DNA from: Pristionchus mayeri | Taxonomy: Eukaryota > Nematoda > Chromadorea > Rhabditida > Neodiplogasteridae | DNA length: 64,000 nt | Assembly (NCBI GenBank): GCA_036245805.1 | Contig: BTRK01000002.1 | Span: 5,080,689 to 5,144,688, forward strand | Direction of reading: 5' to 3' | In this document: piece by piece, positions 26,801 through 36,245 of the stretch | How positions within the stretch are numbered: position 1 is the first letter of the stretch | Layout of the letters: every line of letters begins with the position of its first letter | Position numbers and translations under genes: made by a program | Notes under the pieces: generated by a model | The model's input: the letters and a program-made list of their open reading frames with translations, nothing else | What the model was told of the DNA's origin: nothing | The model's database searches: none

Positions 26801-29800
26801 GACATTGCCACCAAGAAGCGAATCAATAACCGCAATCTTTTCTCCACAATTCTGACCAATCCCTCAATTGAATCGATTCCCGATCTTGCCAAGCTAGAAG
26901 AAATGATGCGGAACTTCTATTCTGTCGAGATGATCGGAGTATCCGATTCTCCCGAACTAACCGACGACGAGAACAAAGCGTACGATCATTTCCTCAAATT
27001 CATACAACTCAAGGAGAATGAGAAACGATACTACGTCGCCTTGCCCTTCCGTGAAGAGAATCCCCAATTACCAACCAACTTCGGCCTCGCATTCCGCCGC
27101 CTGGTAACGAATATAACGGCATTGACTCAAAAGCCCGAGAACCTATCCAAATACAATGCAATATTCGAAGAACAACTGAAGGAAGGAATCCTGGAACGAG
27201 TCCCCGATGATGAACTGTTCAAGAAAGAAGGAGTACACTACCTCTCTCATTTCGGAGTCATCAAAGAGACGAGCAATACAACCAAACTACGAGCGGTACT
27301 GGACGGGAGCGCACATACGAGTGACAATCCCTCTCTCAACAATATCATCTACCGTGGACCCGTCATCCTACCCGACCTATTCGGTACACTCATCCGTTCT
27401 CGCCTGACGACCATACTGATATCGGCAGACATTGCCAAAGCCTTTCTACAAGTCGGACTACACGAGAGCTCACGAGACTACACGAGATTACTTTGGCTCA
27501 AGGACAGTTCGGAACCACCATCAATTGAGAACCTGGTCGTATTTCGATTCCGGAGAGTCCCCTTCGGTCTGAATTGCTCCCCCTTCCTCCTAGCTGGGAC
27601 AATTCAGCATCATCTCAATCTGAATCCAAATGAATGGGGAGAACTGATTCGCGATATCTACGTCGACAACTACTTCGGACAAGCATCGTCAGTAGAAGAA
27701 GGAACCCGTCAATTCCACGAAGTACGAGAATTTTTCGCGAAAGCCTCGTTCAATCTGAGAGAATTTGTATCAAACAATCGTGTTCTCAACGAACTCTTCG
27801 CTGCAAACAATGCCGCTGCGTCAGATCTCGAGAACACAAAGATCTTAGGAGTTCACTGGAACACCACAAACGACACCTATTCACTACCACCTGTCAAACG
27901 CCCATCCAATGAAACCAAGTGGACAAAGAGACTGATTCTACGCCACCTCAATGGATTCTTCGATCCGCTAGGACTCAAAGTCCCTGCAACACTTCCTCTC
28001 AAGATCTTCTTCCAACAGTTATGGAAAATCGGCGCAGATTGGGACACTCGATTGAACACAGATCTACTCGAACAATGGAAGACACTTCTCGCTGGATTCC
28101 ACACGCCCTCCCTCTCTTCATCGATTCCTCGCCTCGCAATCCCACTCTCGATCGATGGATGCACTCTCGAACTCCATCTCTTCGTAGATGCAAGCCAATT
28201 CGCATACGCTGCTGTAGCCTACCTCGTCTGTCGACGACCTGATGGATACGCTTCATCTTCGCTTCTCGCCTCCAAGGCCCGAGTCGCACCGGTCAATGCG
28301 ATTGTCAATATCCCACGAATGGAATTACTAGCCAATCTACTCGGAGCTATCCTTGGCAATCACATTATCAAGGAGATGACGAAGTACAATCCAAACACAA
28401 TCACTATGTGGACAGATTCAATGATCACCCTCTGCTGGATTCAATCAACGAAGAACCTTGCAGTCTTCGTTCGAAATAGAACCTCAAAGATCAAATCACT
28501 TCTACCTGATGCGAATTTTCAGCACATCGAAGGTACAAACAATCCCGCCGATGTATCCAGCAGAGGATGTACAAGCGATGAACTGGAGGAGCACCCGCTG
28601 TGGTGGAAAGGACCGCACTTCCTCACTCAACCTCCGAGCACATGGAGTCCACAACCGATACTATCCTCGTCGACGCTCAAAGAAACCACAATGGCCACCG
28701 CAGCCATCTCGACCGATCCAATCCACAATCCAATTCCCCCAATTGTCGATGCAACCCGATTCAGCACATGGACGAAATTGATGAACACCATGATCCTCGT
28801 TCTCAAATTCAATCATCGTCTGAAGAAGATCCCTACTTCACCCTCTCGTGTCTCCCTCTATCGCAGAGCCGAACAACTCCTCTTCAAGATGAGTCAAACG
28901 GAGTACCCACCATCTCCGCACCTAATCAAACAACTTCGAATGTACCAATGTCCAACTTCGTCATTATGGCGATGTCGTGGGAGAATCGACAATTCTGAAG
29001 TTCCAATCGAAGCCAAGCATCCAATTTACCTCCCAAGAGAGAGTCCAATTACTCGCCTCTACATCATCTATCGACACTGTGGAATCAATCACTTCGGTCA
29101 ACAGCACATCCTCACCGAACTACGACAACGAGTATGGATTCCGAAAGGAGTCACGACAGTCAAGTCTGCTCATCGCCACTGCATACAATGCAAACGAGCA
29201 GGGCCAATGCACTACCGAACTGGAGACGGAAATCAATCCAAATGCTGGCTAATCATCCTCACCTGTCTTCACATAAGAGCCACCTTCCTCGACGTCATCA
29301 CCGACATGAGCCTCAAGACACTCCTTTCGAGAATACGTCGATTCGTCGCTTCCTACGGATCTCTGTCCACTATCCTGTGTGACAACGCCAGCTCATTTGT
29401 CGCCCTAAATCGCCTACAAGAAGCCTTCCGTGCCAATCAAACCAACGAGACCGTTGACTATTGTGCCAAACGAGGGATTCAATTCAAATTCCTGACGCCT
29501 CTATCGCCCTGGTCCGGTGGAGCATACGAAAGGATCGTAGGATTGACGAATACCTCCCTCAAGGCAGTTCTTGGAACGAAGATTCTTCCACTGGAAGAAT
29601 TCACTACTCTTGTCAAAGAAACCGAAGCCATTCTGAATACTCGACCTCTCACCGCCATCGGCTCCGATCTCGATTTCACACCACTTCGCCCAGTCGATTT
29701 CCTCCGTCCTTACGCCACACTCTCACTTCCCCGCCTTCAGGCAGAAGGAGATGGAGACAACGACGACGAAGATTGGAGGCCCAGACCGACTCTTCGTGAC

Positions 29801-32800
29801 TCAGTGATCGACTCCTGGACGTCATCCATGTCTCTCCTCAACAGATTGTGGAAGAGATGGAAGAGAGAATATCTCACCAGCCTCAGAGAAAAGTATCGGA
29901 GAGAACACGAGCTCGGCCGATTGATCAACAATGAAGACCCACAAAAGGAAGATATCGTGATCATCGGAGATGCCGGAACTGAACGTGGACAGTGGCGATT
30001 AGGAAAGATTCTCGAAATAAGAAATGATAGATCGGCAATAGTGAAGACTGGAAACGGAACCCTCCACCGTCCTCTATCTCTTCTATACAAGCTGGAGATC
30101 GATGACCCCAAATCACAATCTAACGAGAATGATCAACCAAAATCGAATCTGAAAGCTCAACAGCCTGAACCAGAGAATCCGCCACTGCGAAGGTGCGCCC
30201 GCCTCAATCCAACCATTTCTCTGCTCGTCACTATTGCTCTCCTGTCAACAGTTGGTGCAACCTCAGACGCAAGATGTCCCCAATCAACATCTACTCGTCT
30301 ACATATTACCTACGTCACTCCCTGCACTCTTCGGAGTAGCGACAATACGAGACCTCGACGACAAGAACCAACGAATGTGCTGGCAAAGAATGATGTGCCC
30401 GAAAGGCCACCTTCGTATGCCCCCTTCAAATGAAACCAATACAGGATACTGTGGTCCCGAATGTCAATGCCCCAAGTGGACCAGAACATGCAGTTTCTAC
30501 AACGGCAAACATGCAAACAGTTCATCCATCGGCAGCATTCCATCGGAACTGAAACAATACGTCCCTCCGCAAGTCTGTTCATTCACTCGGGAGAGCCACT
30601 GCGAGGTCAACGGACTCTACGGTCTATTCTCCCAGATTCAATTGATGGACGGGATAGTACTGGTCGTACCCAAGTTGGACATCACGACCACTGACGTCTT
30701 TACTCCTGACGATCACCGTTGCTTCGGAATGGATGGACAAGAGTGGAACCACTTCACACTCTCATCGCACACTCCCGTCACCGGTTCCTCCTCATTCTGC
30801 CATGTCCACTCAAGCTCCTCAATCGAGAATGCTAATGCCTTCTGTTTCTATGGAGAGAAGGTGACATCCTACGTATTTCTCGATCGACACATACCGATTC
30901 GAGCATGGGGAACAATTCGGCAGTTCTACTACCCACACGAACATAACAACAACACATCAATTCATTCACCAATAGCAATCGAATGTTCACACCTCGGAAT
31001 TACCATTCGCCCGCAAGGCCAATCCAACGGAATTTCAATTCGGGCTTGCGTGAACGAATATTGCATCTTCGTCCAAGAGCTACATGCAACGGAGAATCCA
31101 ATCCTATTCCCATGGAGTCTCGTAGCGGAAGACCACGAGATTACAGTGCAGTCTTGGAACGAAGGAATCGTTCTTCCGGATGAGAAGATTCACTGTCAAG
31201 GTCGGCCAGTGTGCGAACGCATACGATGCAAACTCTGCGTACCCTTCGCATTGGCCCCCTCATGCTGGAATTATTACGACTCACTCTCACTCATCTTTTC
31301 AATCTTCTTCGTCGGATTCATCATATCCCGCATTCTCGACCTTTGCACAATCCTCTCGTTCATCTTCCGAGGAATTCGACGAGTCTGCTGTTTCTTCATT
31401 CGCAGAGCTCCCCCAACGATCAATCCAATTCAAGGAACTGTGAACCCCAACCCATACTACCGACCGAGAAGAAATAGATGGAAGCGAGCCCAACTCTCAA
31501 CTGCGATGCTCGCTATAATGCTTATCACGTTCCCAACAACTCAATCATGCTCAGAAGTCTCATCAATTCGAGCTGAAGAGCACGAATGCTCCCGATCCAA
31601 AGATGGTATTCTCCATTGCACAATCTCCAAGTCAGCCCTCCTCACACTGAGACCAATCGGACAAACGTCCTGCCTCGTCATCCGTGATGCAAATGGAGAA
31701 CGGAACCATAATATCAGTCAGAGTGGATCAAATCAGTCACAAATGCGACAAGCAGACGATGTATTTCACCCGATCCCATGAATTCACGACAACTAGCCAT
31801 CACGTCTGTGGAGACGCATTCAGCCCAGGCGCATGCGACGGAGTGATGTGTAACGCAGTGAACCATTCGGCTCCTATCCATTTCTTTGAATCTACAAGCC
31901 CCGGCGTCAACCACTGTGCTTCGTCTTGTGGATGCATCACATGTGGAGGGTGCGTCAGCTGCTCACCCTCCTGCGTCTTCTACCGAAACCAAATCAATCC
32001 AACAAGTTCAATCATCTTCGAGGCATTCCGGTGCTTACAGTGGATCAGATATGTGAAGGTGCAAATCGAACTTGAGAACAATGGAAACGATCAAATGAAG
32101 CATTCCATAGAACTGAGACCTGGAGAGACCAATCGATGGAACGATCTCACGATAACCCTGATATCCGCTAGCTCATCACATGCTCCAATCTTGAGCTCAC
32201 ACTTCCTAACAGATGGAACAAGAACCACGATTATCGAAGATGCGGCTCCTTCCCTCTTCATTCCCGGATCCGCTGGACAAGTTCAATGTGGAACTCGAAC
32301 AGAAGCAATCGAATTCAAGTGTCAATTTCAACCGTCAACATGCACCTGTCAGACGGCCTCAACGTCTGCATCCTGCACGTGTCCAGACGGAAATGTCGAA
32401 CGATTCTTCAAGGAACATCACACTCTCCCCCTCCAACGACAAGGAATACAACTGATGACTAGTCCAAACGGAATCGAAGCTCAAACGACTGACAATCAAG
32501 TACTACAAGTGAAAGTGAACTTCGACAATCTACTACTCGATACCATGCAAGACTTCAATGAATGCACGATTTCAACTTCATCAGCAGTTGGCTGTTTCAA
32601 TTGCATGGCAGGAAGTCAATTCGAAACCAATTGCATTTCTTCCTCGTCGGAAACATCAACGACATTCTCCTGCACCGATACAAACAATTCCACAATCGTC
32701 TCTACTATTGTCAAATGCAGTCAGAATGGAATCCAACAACAAATCAATTTCTCTTCCGACACTCCCGAAATCGCCCTCAACTGCTCCTATCGCTGCCCGG

Positions 32801-35800
32801 GAGAGAGATCGCAGCAAGCGAAATCAACCACCGTAACTGGAACACTTCTATTCGTCGACGAGGTCGAGAAGACTCTACATCAAACCGCTTCTGCCGTCAG
32901 AACTTCTGCGAAATCATCCATCCCGTCCTCTCCCTCATTCAACTTCTCCCTCCTTCCCGATCTACAGACTGTTAGTATCGTAATCATCGCTATACTTATC
33001 CTATTCATAATCATCTCACGCTTTTTCCCCCCGGTGTGTAATGGCAATCGGAATCGCCAATATTCTTTCCCCGTATCGCATCATAATGATTAATCTCCCG
33101 TTTCTCCTTTCTCGTATCATCATGATTCGTCTACTATTCCCCCAATGCTCCATTTCACATTTCTCATTCTATTCTTTCTTTCGCTCTTTTCTACCGTTTC
33201 CCTGTTTGATAAAGTCAGGGGTTTAATTACCCAAGTTTGAGATCCACTCCTTCTCTAGCTTGACTATAGCTATCGATGGAGGACAAAAAATAGGGGGGTC
33301 AATTTTGTTCTCGTCCGGAAACTTTAAACAACCACATGGCAAGCATGATAGTCATTACACAGCATTTTAGGATTAACAATGAAAATAAATGAAGGAAATA
33401 TACCAGTTCTAGCCGTACCCCAACCGTATTCCTCGACCTACCGTATCCATATCGCACGCGTAGAGTATCTCCTGCGGGCGCGTCCGGTTCCAACCAACAC
33501 GCACGCATGTCGATTCCAGCTGGAATCATTATATTTATTTTCAGACATACTCAACGATTCATCATTCACGCGTATCTCCCTTTGCTCATGAGGAATCGCT
33601 GAAACCACACATCGCCTGGTGACAAAATATCCGATTCTTCACTCAGTCCGAAATTTTTTATTGATTCACGCTATGATTTTGAGTTTCACATGCTATTGAA
33701 TGGTTCGGACAACGGGGAGACGCTAAAGAAATGTAGGAATCGAGCGTATTACATCCCAAGACAACTTTCGTAGCTAAAGCAATAGCTGTATCTGCGATGA
33801 CGTGCATTAACTAGTACAAGTTATTTCAACTTTTTAAAAAATAACAAACCACGACATCTCCCTCCTGCAGCTCCTGCATCAATTCTTCCTCAGTCGCTGC
33901 TGTCGTAGTGGGGGAGGAGAGGGCGGAGACTGGAGTGGATGCGCCTCTCTCGTCACCATTCACCAGCGAGATCACTGCAACGGAATGGCTTAATAGCAAT
34001 GCACATTTCACGAAGACGATTTACCTCTGACAATCGTTTCAAAAAATCAATATTTCTTCTGAACAATAGGAGAGATGGGAGCATGTTATTCATTGAACTT
34101 TGCTCACCTTTTGGTGGCGTAGCAACAATGAAGAAGACGGAGGCGGCGGAGGGAGCAAAGTGAGAGGAAGAGTGGAGGAGACGCCAGTCGGAGGAGGAAA
34201 TGCACTGAAAGAGAGAGATGGAGGGAATGAAGAAAGGAAAAGATTAACTAGGCCAAATTCATCCTACTCTTATTTTAATTAGATGTTAGAATATTGTACT
34301 GGTACCCTTCGGAATAACGTTCACAGCACGATTGATTGGTGATGACCACCTTGTGGAGCATGAATGGAACGTGCCCATTTCAAGCCAAAGAAAATCACGA
34401 AAATATACAGTGAATTTCCTATACATCTGATTCACTTTTTTACCCAATGACACTTGGGCAAGAAGGCGCCAAGAAATGTGTCATAGACTTTTTTTCGATT
34501 ATGCTTTAAATTTTTTAAATAGCGTCACCCACACAAGCATTACCCTTCCACATTCGTCAACCTATGTCTAGGTAGTGAAACCGAAATTTTCCAGGATCAT
34601 TTCACCCAGTAGCTACAACGTATGTTTCTCTCTCACTATGTAGTCCATCAGACATAGTACAATAGTGAAAGAATATAAGAGAGTCGAGTCAAATACAGAA
34701 TTCGTTTGACTCGCTCCTTTCCGCATTTCGCCGGTCAGAAAGAGCGAGAGAGCACGGGATTTCGAGAGAGTCAGCGAAATTCCTCTCACCTCATCAGGCA
34801 GTGCGACCACTTCCATCAATTCCGACCGGTAGAGGGGCGAACCGATGGGAGAAGAGAGAGGAGGGGAGGAGTCAGATCTGTGAATAAATTGGGCTTAAAT
34901 CTCTCAATCTATGTTTATATTAGCAAACTCTGCGCTACGTATTGGCTAGTATCCTGGCCAATTAATCTTATCGAAAGTGTGAAACACAAAGGAACGTGTC
35001 TCATCCCTTCAACTTTGTCCAACGTTCCTTCTCCGATCTTTTCCTCATTTGTCATGCATGGATGCATGGATGAGGAGCAAAGAAGCACAATTTATGAGAA
35101 CAATACCTTCCTTTATTCAGTTCTCTATTATAGATCACCTCTACTCACCAATACACTACAATATCTGCCGACCTACTTACTCAATTTTCAATACTGGTTT
35201 TATTCGCTGGTTTGATTTCTCCTATCCATCCACCGTACTCATCATACAGTAATCTTCCCCCCCATCTACCGTAATCTCACCGAGTGAGCATCGGCTCAGA
35301 GGCGACCCGTGCCAGTGATCCATTGGCCGTCTCAGCACCCCACAAGGAGAACCCGACGCCGAGCTGGCGGGTACTGTAATCGATAAATCAAAGAAATATG
35401 TCGTCATCACAAATAGTTTATGTTTTGCAAAACAAGAGCGCGTAACGACCAAATCGGGGGTTAGGCTCCTGTCACATAGCAAACTCGTGGCGCGCATTCA
35501 CCAGTTTTGGGGAATACGCGCGGTGGTTCTCCTATTACGATGTCGCATTGAAACTAATTAATGTGTAATATTCGCAAAATACATTCTACTCGTGGCACAC
35601 ATTCATGTGTTCCTGTTATTGTATTTTAAAAACCAAATTCAAAAGATCAGAGATTAGTTCTCACAGTCGATGGGCGGCTGGACGACAGACGATCATTCTG
35701 TCGCGGGCAGAAGGAGAAGAGAAGAATGAGGAGAGGGCGGAGTGGAGTCTGAAATGGTGGGATTACTTAACAATTCTTTACAACCACATCAAGGTGATGC

Positions 35801-36245
35801 ACTGCTATGACAAAAGTCGCTCGAACGCCAACACACTGTTTCTATGGAGCAAATCATTTCCTGAAACGAGATTACGTGATCGATGGATAATCACAAATGA
35901 CCAACGTTTACATTGCCACTGTTTCCAGGGTTGAATTGTTAGCTCAGAACAATTTTGAATTTTGAATTTTAGCATGCAGATAAGTTGCCGACGATGGGAA
36001 TGTTTGTGCACAAACGCAAGATAGTTCATCGTAAAGGCAGAAAACCCACTGGTTGCACCAAGCATAATCAACCTTGGATAGATAGATCAAATCAATTGCG
36101 CAGATACATGGGCCTCGGAGAAAATGCCAATCAATCAATCAATAATTGATGATCGAGGGGCTAATCAATCAATAATTGCAGCTCACCGTCTCTTCCTTAC
36201 GCTCTCAGCATACGAGGAGAGAAGCGACCACGCGAACACGAACAT
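2992..36245 (-). CDS. bpl-1: Biotin-protein ligase (holocarboxylase synthetase), 41-exon gene
   Basis: The enzyme activates biotin with ATP and attaches it to acetyl-, pyruvate-, propionyl- and methylcrotonyl-CoA carboxylases. Model of 3837 nt (1278 aa), exons 5' to 3': 36245-36187, 35697-35665, 35373-35281, 34877-34790, 34204-34108, 33974-33846, 33519-33442, 23674-23593, 22992-22888, 22283-22196, 21909-21812, 21527-21427, 21140-21002, 18021-17864, 17812-17737, 17462-17358, 17281-17185, 17117-17017, 16439-16378, 15862-15771, 12775-12685, 12285-12169, 11152-11064, 10083-9944, 9659-9581, 9253-9179, 8649-8542, 8460-8388, 8036-7962, 7436-7375, 7222-7145, 6601-6549, 6172-6101, 5896-5771, 4976-4909, 4799-4712, 4518-4446, 4147-4033, 3762-3634, 3387-3315, 3163-2992. 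Phases agree throughout if exon 6 ends at the weak donor T|GTTATT; the better GTTTGT site breaks the frame. The start is the first ATG of exon 1. A BEL retrotransposon fills intron 7. Confidence 0.85.
5120..5690 (-). mobile_element. CR1-like non-LTR fragment in a bpl-1 intron
   Basis: The minus-strand reading has NPTSIGLVNQRESVQREF, then YTDRLKHFQLETLEYRRSL and DMYFIYDSLHDF. It is the same family as the fragment at 1843-2400. It lies in the intron between exons 5896-5771 and 4976-4909, in the same orientation as the gene. No stop separates it from the upstream exon frame, so gene finders may fuse the two. It holds only the end of the reverse transcriptase and a 3' tail with a G9 run at 5219-5227. 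Confidence 0.6.
6219..6442. mobile_element. MITE with TTAAAG termini, uninterrupted copy
   Basis: The ends are inverted repeats: TTAAAGTTACCGGACGAGG on the left and its complement at the right (CCTCGTCCGGTAACTTTAA). No coding capacity. It lies in an intron of bpl-1. A second copy at 23731-33327 is split by the BEL retrotransposon, so this copy shows the undisturbed sequence (CATCGGCTATTCGATGG) across the insertion point. Confidence 0.8.
6823..7055. mobile_element. hAT-type MITE, near-perfect palindrome
   Basis: The element runs CAGGGTTCG...CGAACCCAG, flanked by the 8-bp direct repeat AATGCGAT at 6815-6822 and 7056-7063, the target duplication expected for hAT. The arms are about 100 bp each with few mismatches and would fold into one long hairpin. 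It lies in the bpl-1 intron between 7145 and 6601. No transposase. Confidence 0.8.
7741..7947. mobile_element. Terminal-inverted-repeat element beside a bpl-1 splice donor
   Basis: About 50 bp at each end are inverted copies (start ATATAAGGGGGGTTGGTTAC, end GTAACCAACCCCCCTTATAT). The inner parts pair partly again. The element ends 13 bp inside the intron that begins at 7961, next to bpl-1 exon 8036-7962. No coding capacity; superfamily not identified. Confidence 0.7.
8048..8102. repeat. AT-rich simple repeat (AAATAT)
   Basis: Imperfect repeats of AAATAT/AAATATA in the bpl-1 intron between exons 8460-8388 and 8036-7962, ending close to the acceptor of the latter. Confidence 0.7.
10309..10836. 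mobile_element. Internally deleted mariner derivative
   Basis: The terminal inverted repeats are AGGTTGTCCGGAAAGTCTTT and its complement. The left half matches the transposase 5' region of the mariner at 13779-15026 in opposite orientation, and the right end matches its 3' end (CTCAAAGAAATAAAG). About 700 bp of the middle, including most catalytic sequence, is missing. The element lies in the bpl-1 intron between 11064 and 10083. Confidence 0.75.
10962..11050. mobile_element. CRE-palindrome MITE, copy 1
   Basis: A palindrome of about 90 bp built from CACTACGTCGGATGAGAAC, TATGACGTCAT and CCGCCTTTGATGTATC plus their complements. It is flanked by near-identical AAAATGAG and AAAATGAA. It ends about 14 bp from the donor of bpl-1 exon 11152-11064. 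Confidence 0.8.
13051..13140. mobile_element. CRE-palindrome MITE, copy 2
   Basis: Same family, with degenerate centre. An exact 8-bp target duplication GGCATTCA lies at 13043-13050 and 13141-13148, which assigns the family to hAT. It lies in the bpl-1 intron between 15771 and 12775. Confidence 0.85.
13443..13620. mobile_element. Long-hairpin MITE, copy 1
   Basis: The ends are TGTGAGAATAGAATGCG and its complement. Nearly the whole 175 bp is self-complementary, centred on AAATATTCACGGCTAAATATTT. TA flanks suggest a Tc1/mariner-type element. A second copy lies at 40017-40194. It lies in the same bpl-1 intron as the mariner at 13.8 kb. Confidence 0.8.
13779..15026 (-). pseudogene. Full-length mariner with decayed transposase
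   Basis: The terminal repeats are AGGTTGGCATGAAAGTCTTT and its complement. The minus strand reads a mariner transposase in broken frames: an N-terminal helix-turn-helix (ALRVHHSTVREGLRSLERT), a central block VMWWGADGVIYSELLPEG, and the diagnostic VLPHPPYSPGMAPSDYWLF with the third catalytic Asp. The C-terminal GIHTLQVR follows. Stop codons and frame changes interrupt it, so it cannot make active enzyme. It sits in the bpl-1 intron between 15771 and 12775. Confidence 0.85.
15277..15366. mobile_element. CRE-palindrome MITE, copy 3
   Basis: Same family. An exact 8-bp target duplication GAAAATCT flanks it (15269-15276 and 15367-15374). Two TGACGTCA sites are intact. It lies in the same bpl-1 intron as copy 2. 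Confidence 0.85.
18830..19090. repeat. CTCTCTC-rich dispersed motif cluster
   Basis: Several copies of the loose word TGACTCTCTC...CATGCTCTCTCGTC and its complement sit here (CACGCTCTCTCGTCAGTCAG, then GAGAGAGTGTGCGAGACAAG). The same word recurs in introns near 34.74, 50.87, 58.2-58.8, 59.1-59.5 and 60.4-60.8 kb. Function unknown. Confidence 0.5.
19640..20480. repeat. Diverged tandem repeat, unit about 125-145 bp
   Basis: A recurring start word GCGCxCCTCxxAACTTT appears at about 19667, 19810 and 19936, with weaker forms at 20074 and 20317. Each is followed by an ACCAGGA word, a GATTCA word and a run like ACATTACCATAG. Units are only moderately similar. The block lies in the 3-kb bpl-1 intron between 21002 and 18021. 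No protein reading is supported. Confidence 0.6.
23048..23213. mobile_element. CRE-palindrome MITE relative with different centre
   Basis: The ends match the family (GGCACTAGGTC and GACCTAGTGCC), but the inner 140 bp are unrelated, are not palindromic and lack the TGACGTCA sites. It may be a longer family member. It lies in the bpl-1 intron between exons 23674-23593 and 22992-22888. Confidence 0.55.
24096..24328 (+). repeat. BEL 5' LTR
   Basis: Starts TGTAATGGCAATCGG and ends CTTGACTATA, 233 bp. It differs from the 3' LTR by one T in a T-run and by single substitutions (ATTCATC versus ATTCGTC, CTCGAGC versus CTCTAGC). Confidence 0.9.
24329..24346 (+). other. Probable primer-binding site
   Basis: TGGCGACCACC starts directly after the 5' LTR. 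TGG is the complement of the CCA end of a tRNA. Which tRNA primes cannot be decided without a tRNA set. Confidence 0.55.
24464..30433 (+). CDS. BEL gag-pol polyprotein frame, one in-frame stop
   Basis: One frame runs from about 24464 to 30433, broken only by TAA at 25130-25132. The polyprotein supplies particle, protease, reverse transcriptase, RNase H and integrase. In order: the BEL-type Gag core (FSGEILNWPEFHESF, about 25290); three Cys-His knuckles at about 25945-26130; a retropepsin-like LFDCAST at about 26444; reverse transcriptase with DIAKAFLQV, PFGLNCSPF and YVDN at about 27660 (YVDN where YVDD is usual); RNase H with LFVDASQ and WTDSM; an integrase HHCC region (HCGINHFGQ...HCIQCKR, 29070-29190); and DDE pieces FLDVITD, LCDNAS and GAYERIV. 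A DUF5641-like end follows. The stop may be a mutation or a regulated readthrough; I cannot tell which. Confidence 0.85.
30234..33093 (+). pseudogene. Phlebovirus-like envelope gene with frameshift
   Basis: Two overlapping frames, 30234-31781 and 31684-33093, together read as one Cys-rich glycoprotein. The first holds many Cys residues, NxS/T sites, a hydrophobic segment (LIFSIFFVGFIISRILDL, about 31290) and a second near 31500. The G2-like part begins at CSEVSSIRAEEHECS (about 31540), matching the start of phlebovirus Gc. The reading frame changes near 31690-31705. The second frame carries the Cys-rich block CASSCGCITCGGCVSC (about 31918), and the final membrane segment is IVIIAILILFIIISRFF. 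The stop lies inside the 3' LTR. The role by family would be membrane fusion; this copy looks broken. Confidence 0.75.
33037..33268 (+). repeat. BEL 3' LTR
   Basis: 232 bp, TGTAATGGCAATCGG to CTTGACTATA, almost identical to the 5' copy. The env frame runs about 57 bp into it. I see no purine-rich tract directly before it; the preceding bases are CTTTTTCCCCCCGGTG. Confidence 0.9.

Larger units (their letters stand above)
24096..33268 (+). mobile_element. BEL/Pao LTR retrotransposon with envelope gene
   Basis: A 9.2-kb element flanked by the 5-bp target duplication GCTAT (24091-24095 and 33269-33273). It has two LTRs, a primer-binding site after the 5' LTR, a gag-pol frame and an env region related to phlebovirus glycoproteins, as in nematode Tas and Cer elements. 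It is antisense to bpl-1, in its intron 7. The two LTRs differ at only about three or four positions in 232 bp, so insertion was recent relative to the decay of neighbouring elements. Confidence 0.9.
23731..33327. mobile_element. TTAAAG-type MITE interrupted by a BEL retrotransposon
   Basis: The left end (TTAAAGTTACCGGACGAGG at 23731) and right end (CTCGTCCGGAAACTTTAA ending 33327) belong to the family seen whole at 6219-6442. This copy is longer, with extra sequence at about 23765-23960. The BEL element entered at the word GCTAT. Confidence 0.8.
11064..36245 (-). other. bpl-1: bpl-1 long N-terminal region, low complexity
   Basis: The first 23 exons encode about 725 residues with no domain I recognise. 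The start MFVFAWSLLSSYAES is hydrophobic and could be a membrane or signal segment. Most of the rest is rich in Ser, Thr, Pro and Arg, for example LRSSRSSLRHRQSSP, SRRRSLSPMAL and SRRFHSASR, which look like kinase-regulated or disordered linkers. One acidic block (IAEEEEE, 17281-17185) follows the stretch IISPSITISSDLDEHSL. Insect enzymes also have long N-termini (recollection). Because the exons are in phase with the ligase exons, I treat this as one gene; an RNA-seq read across 15771-12775 would confirm it. Confidence 0.65.
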
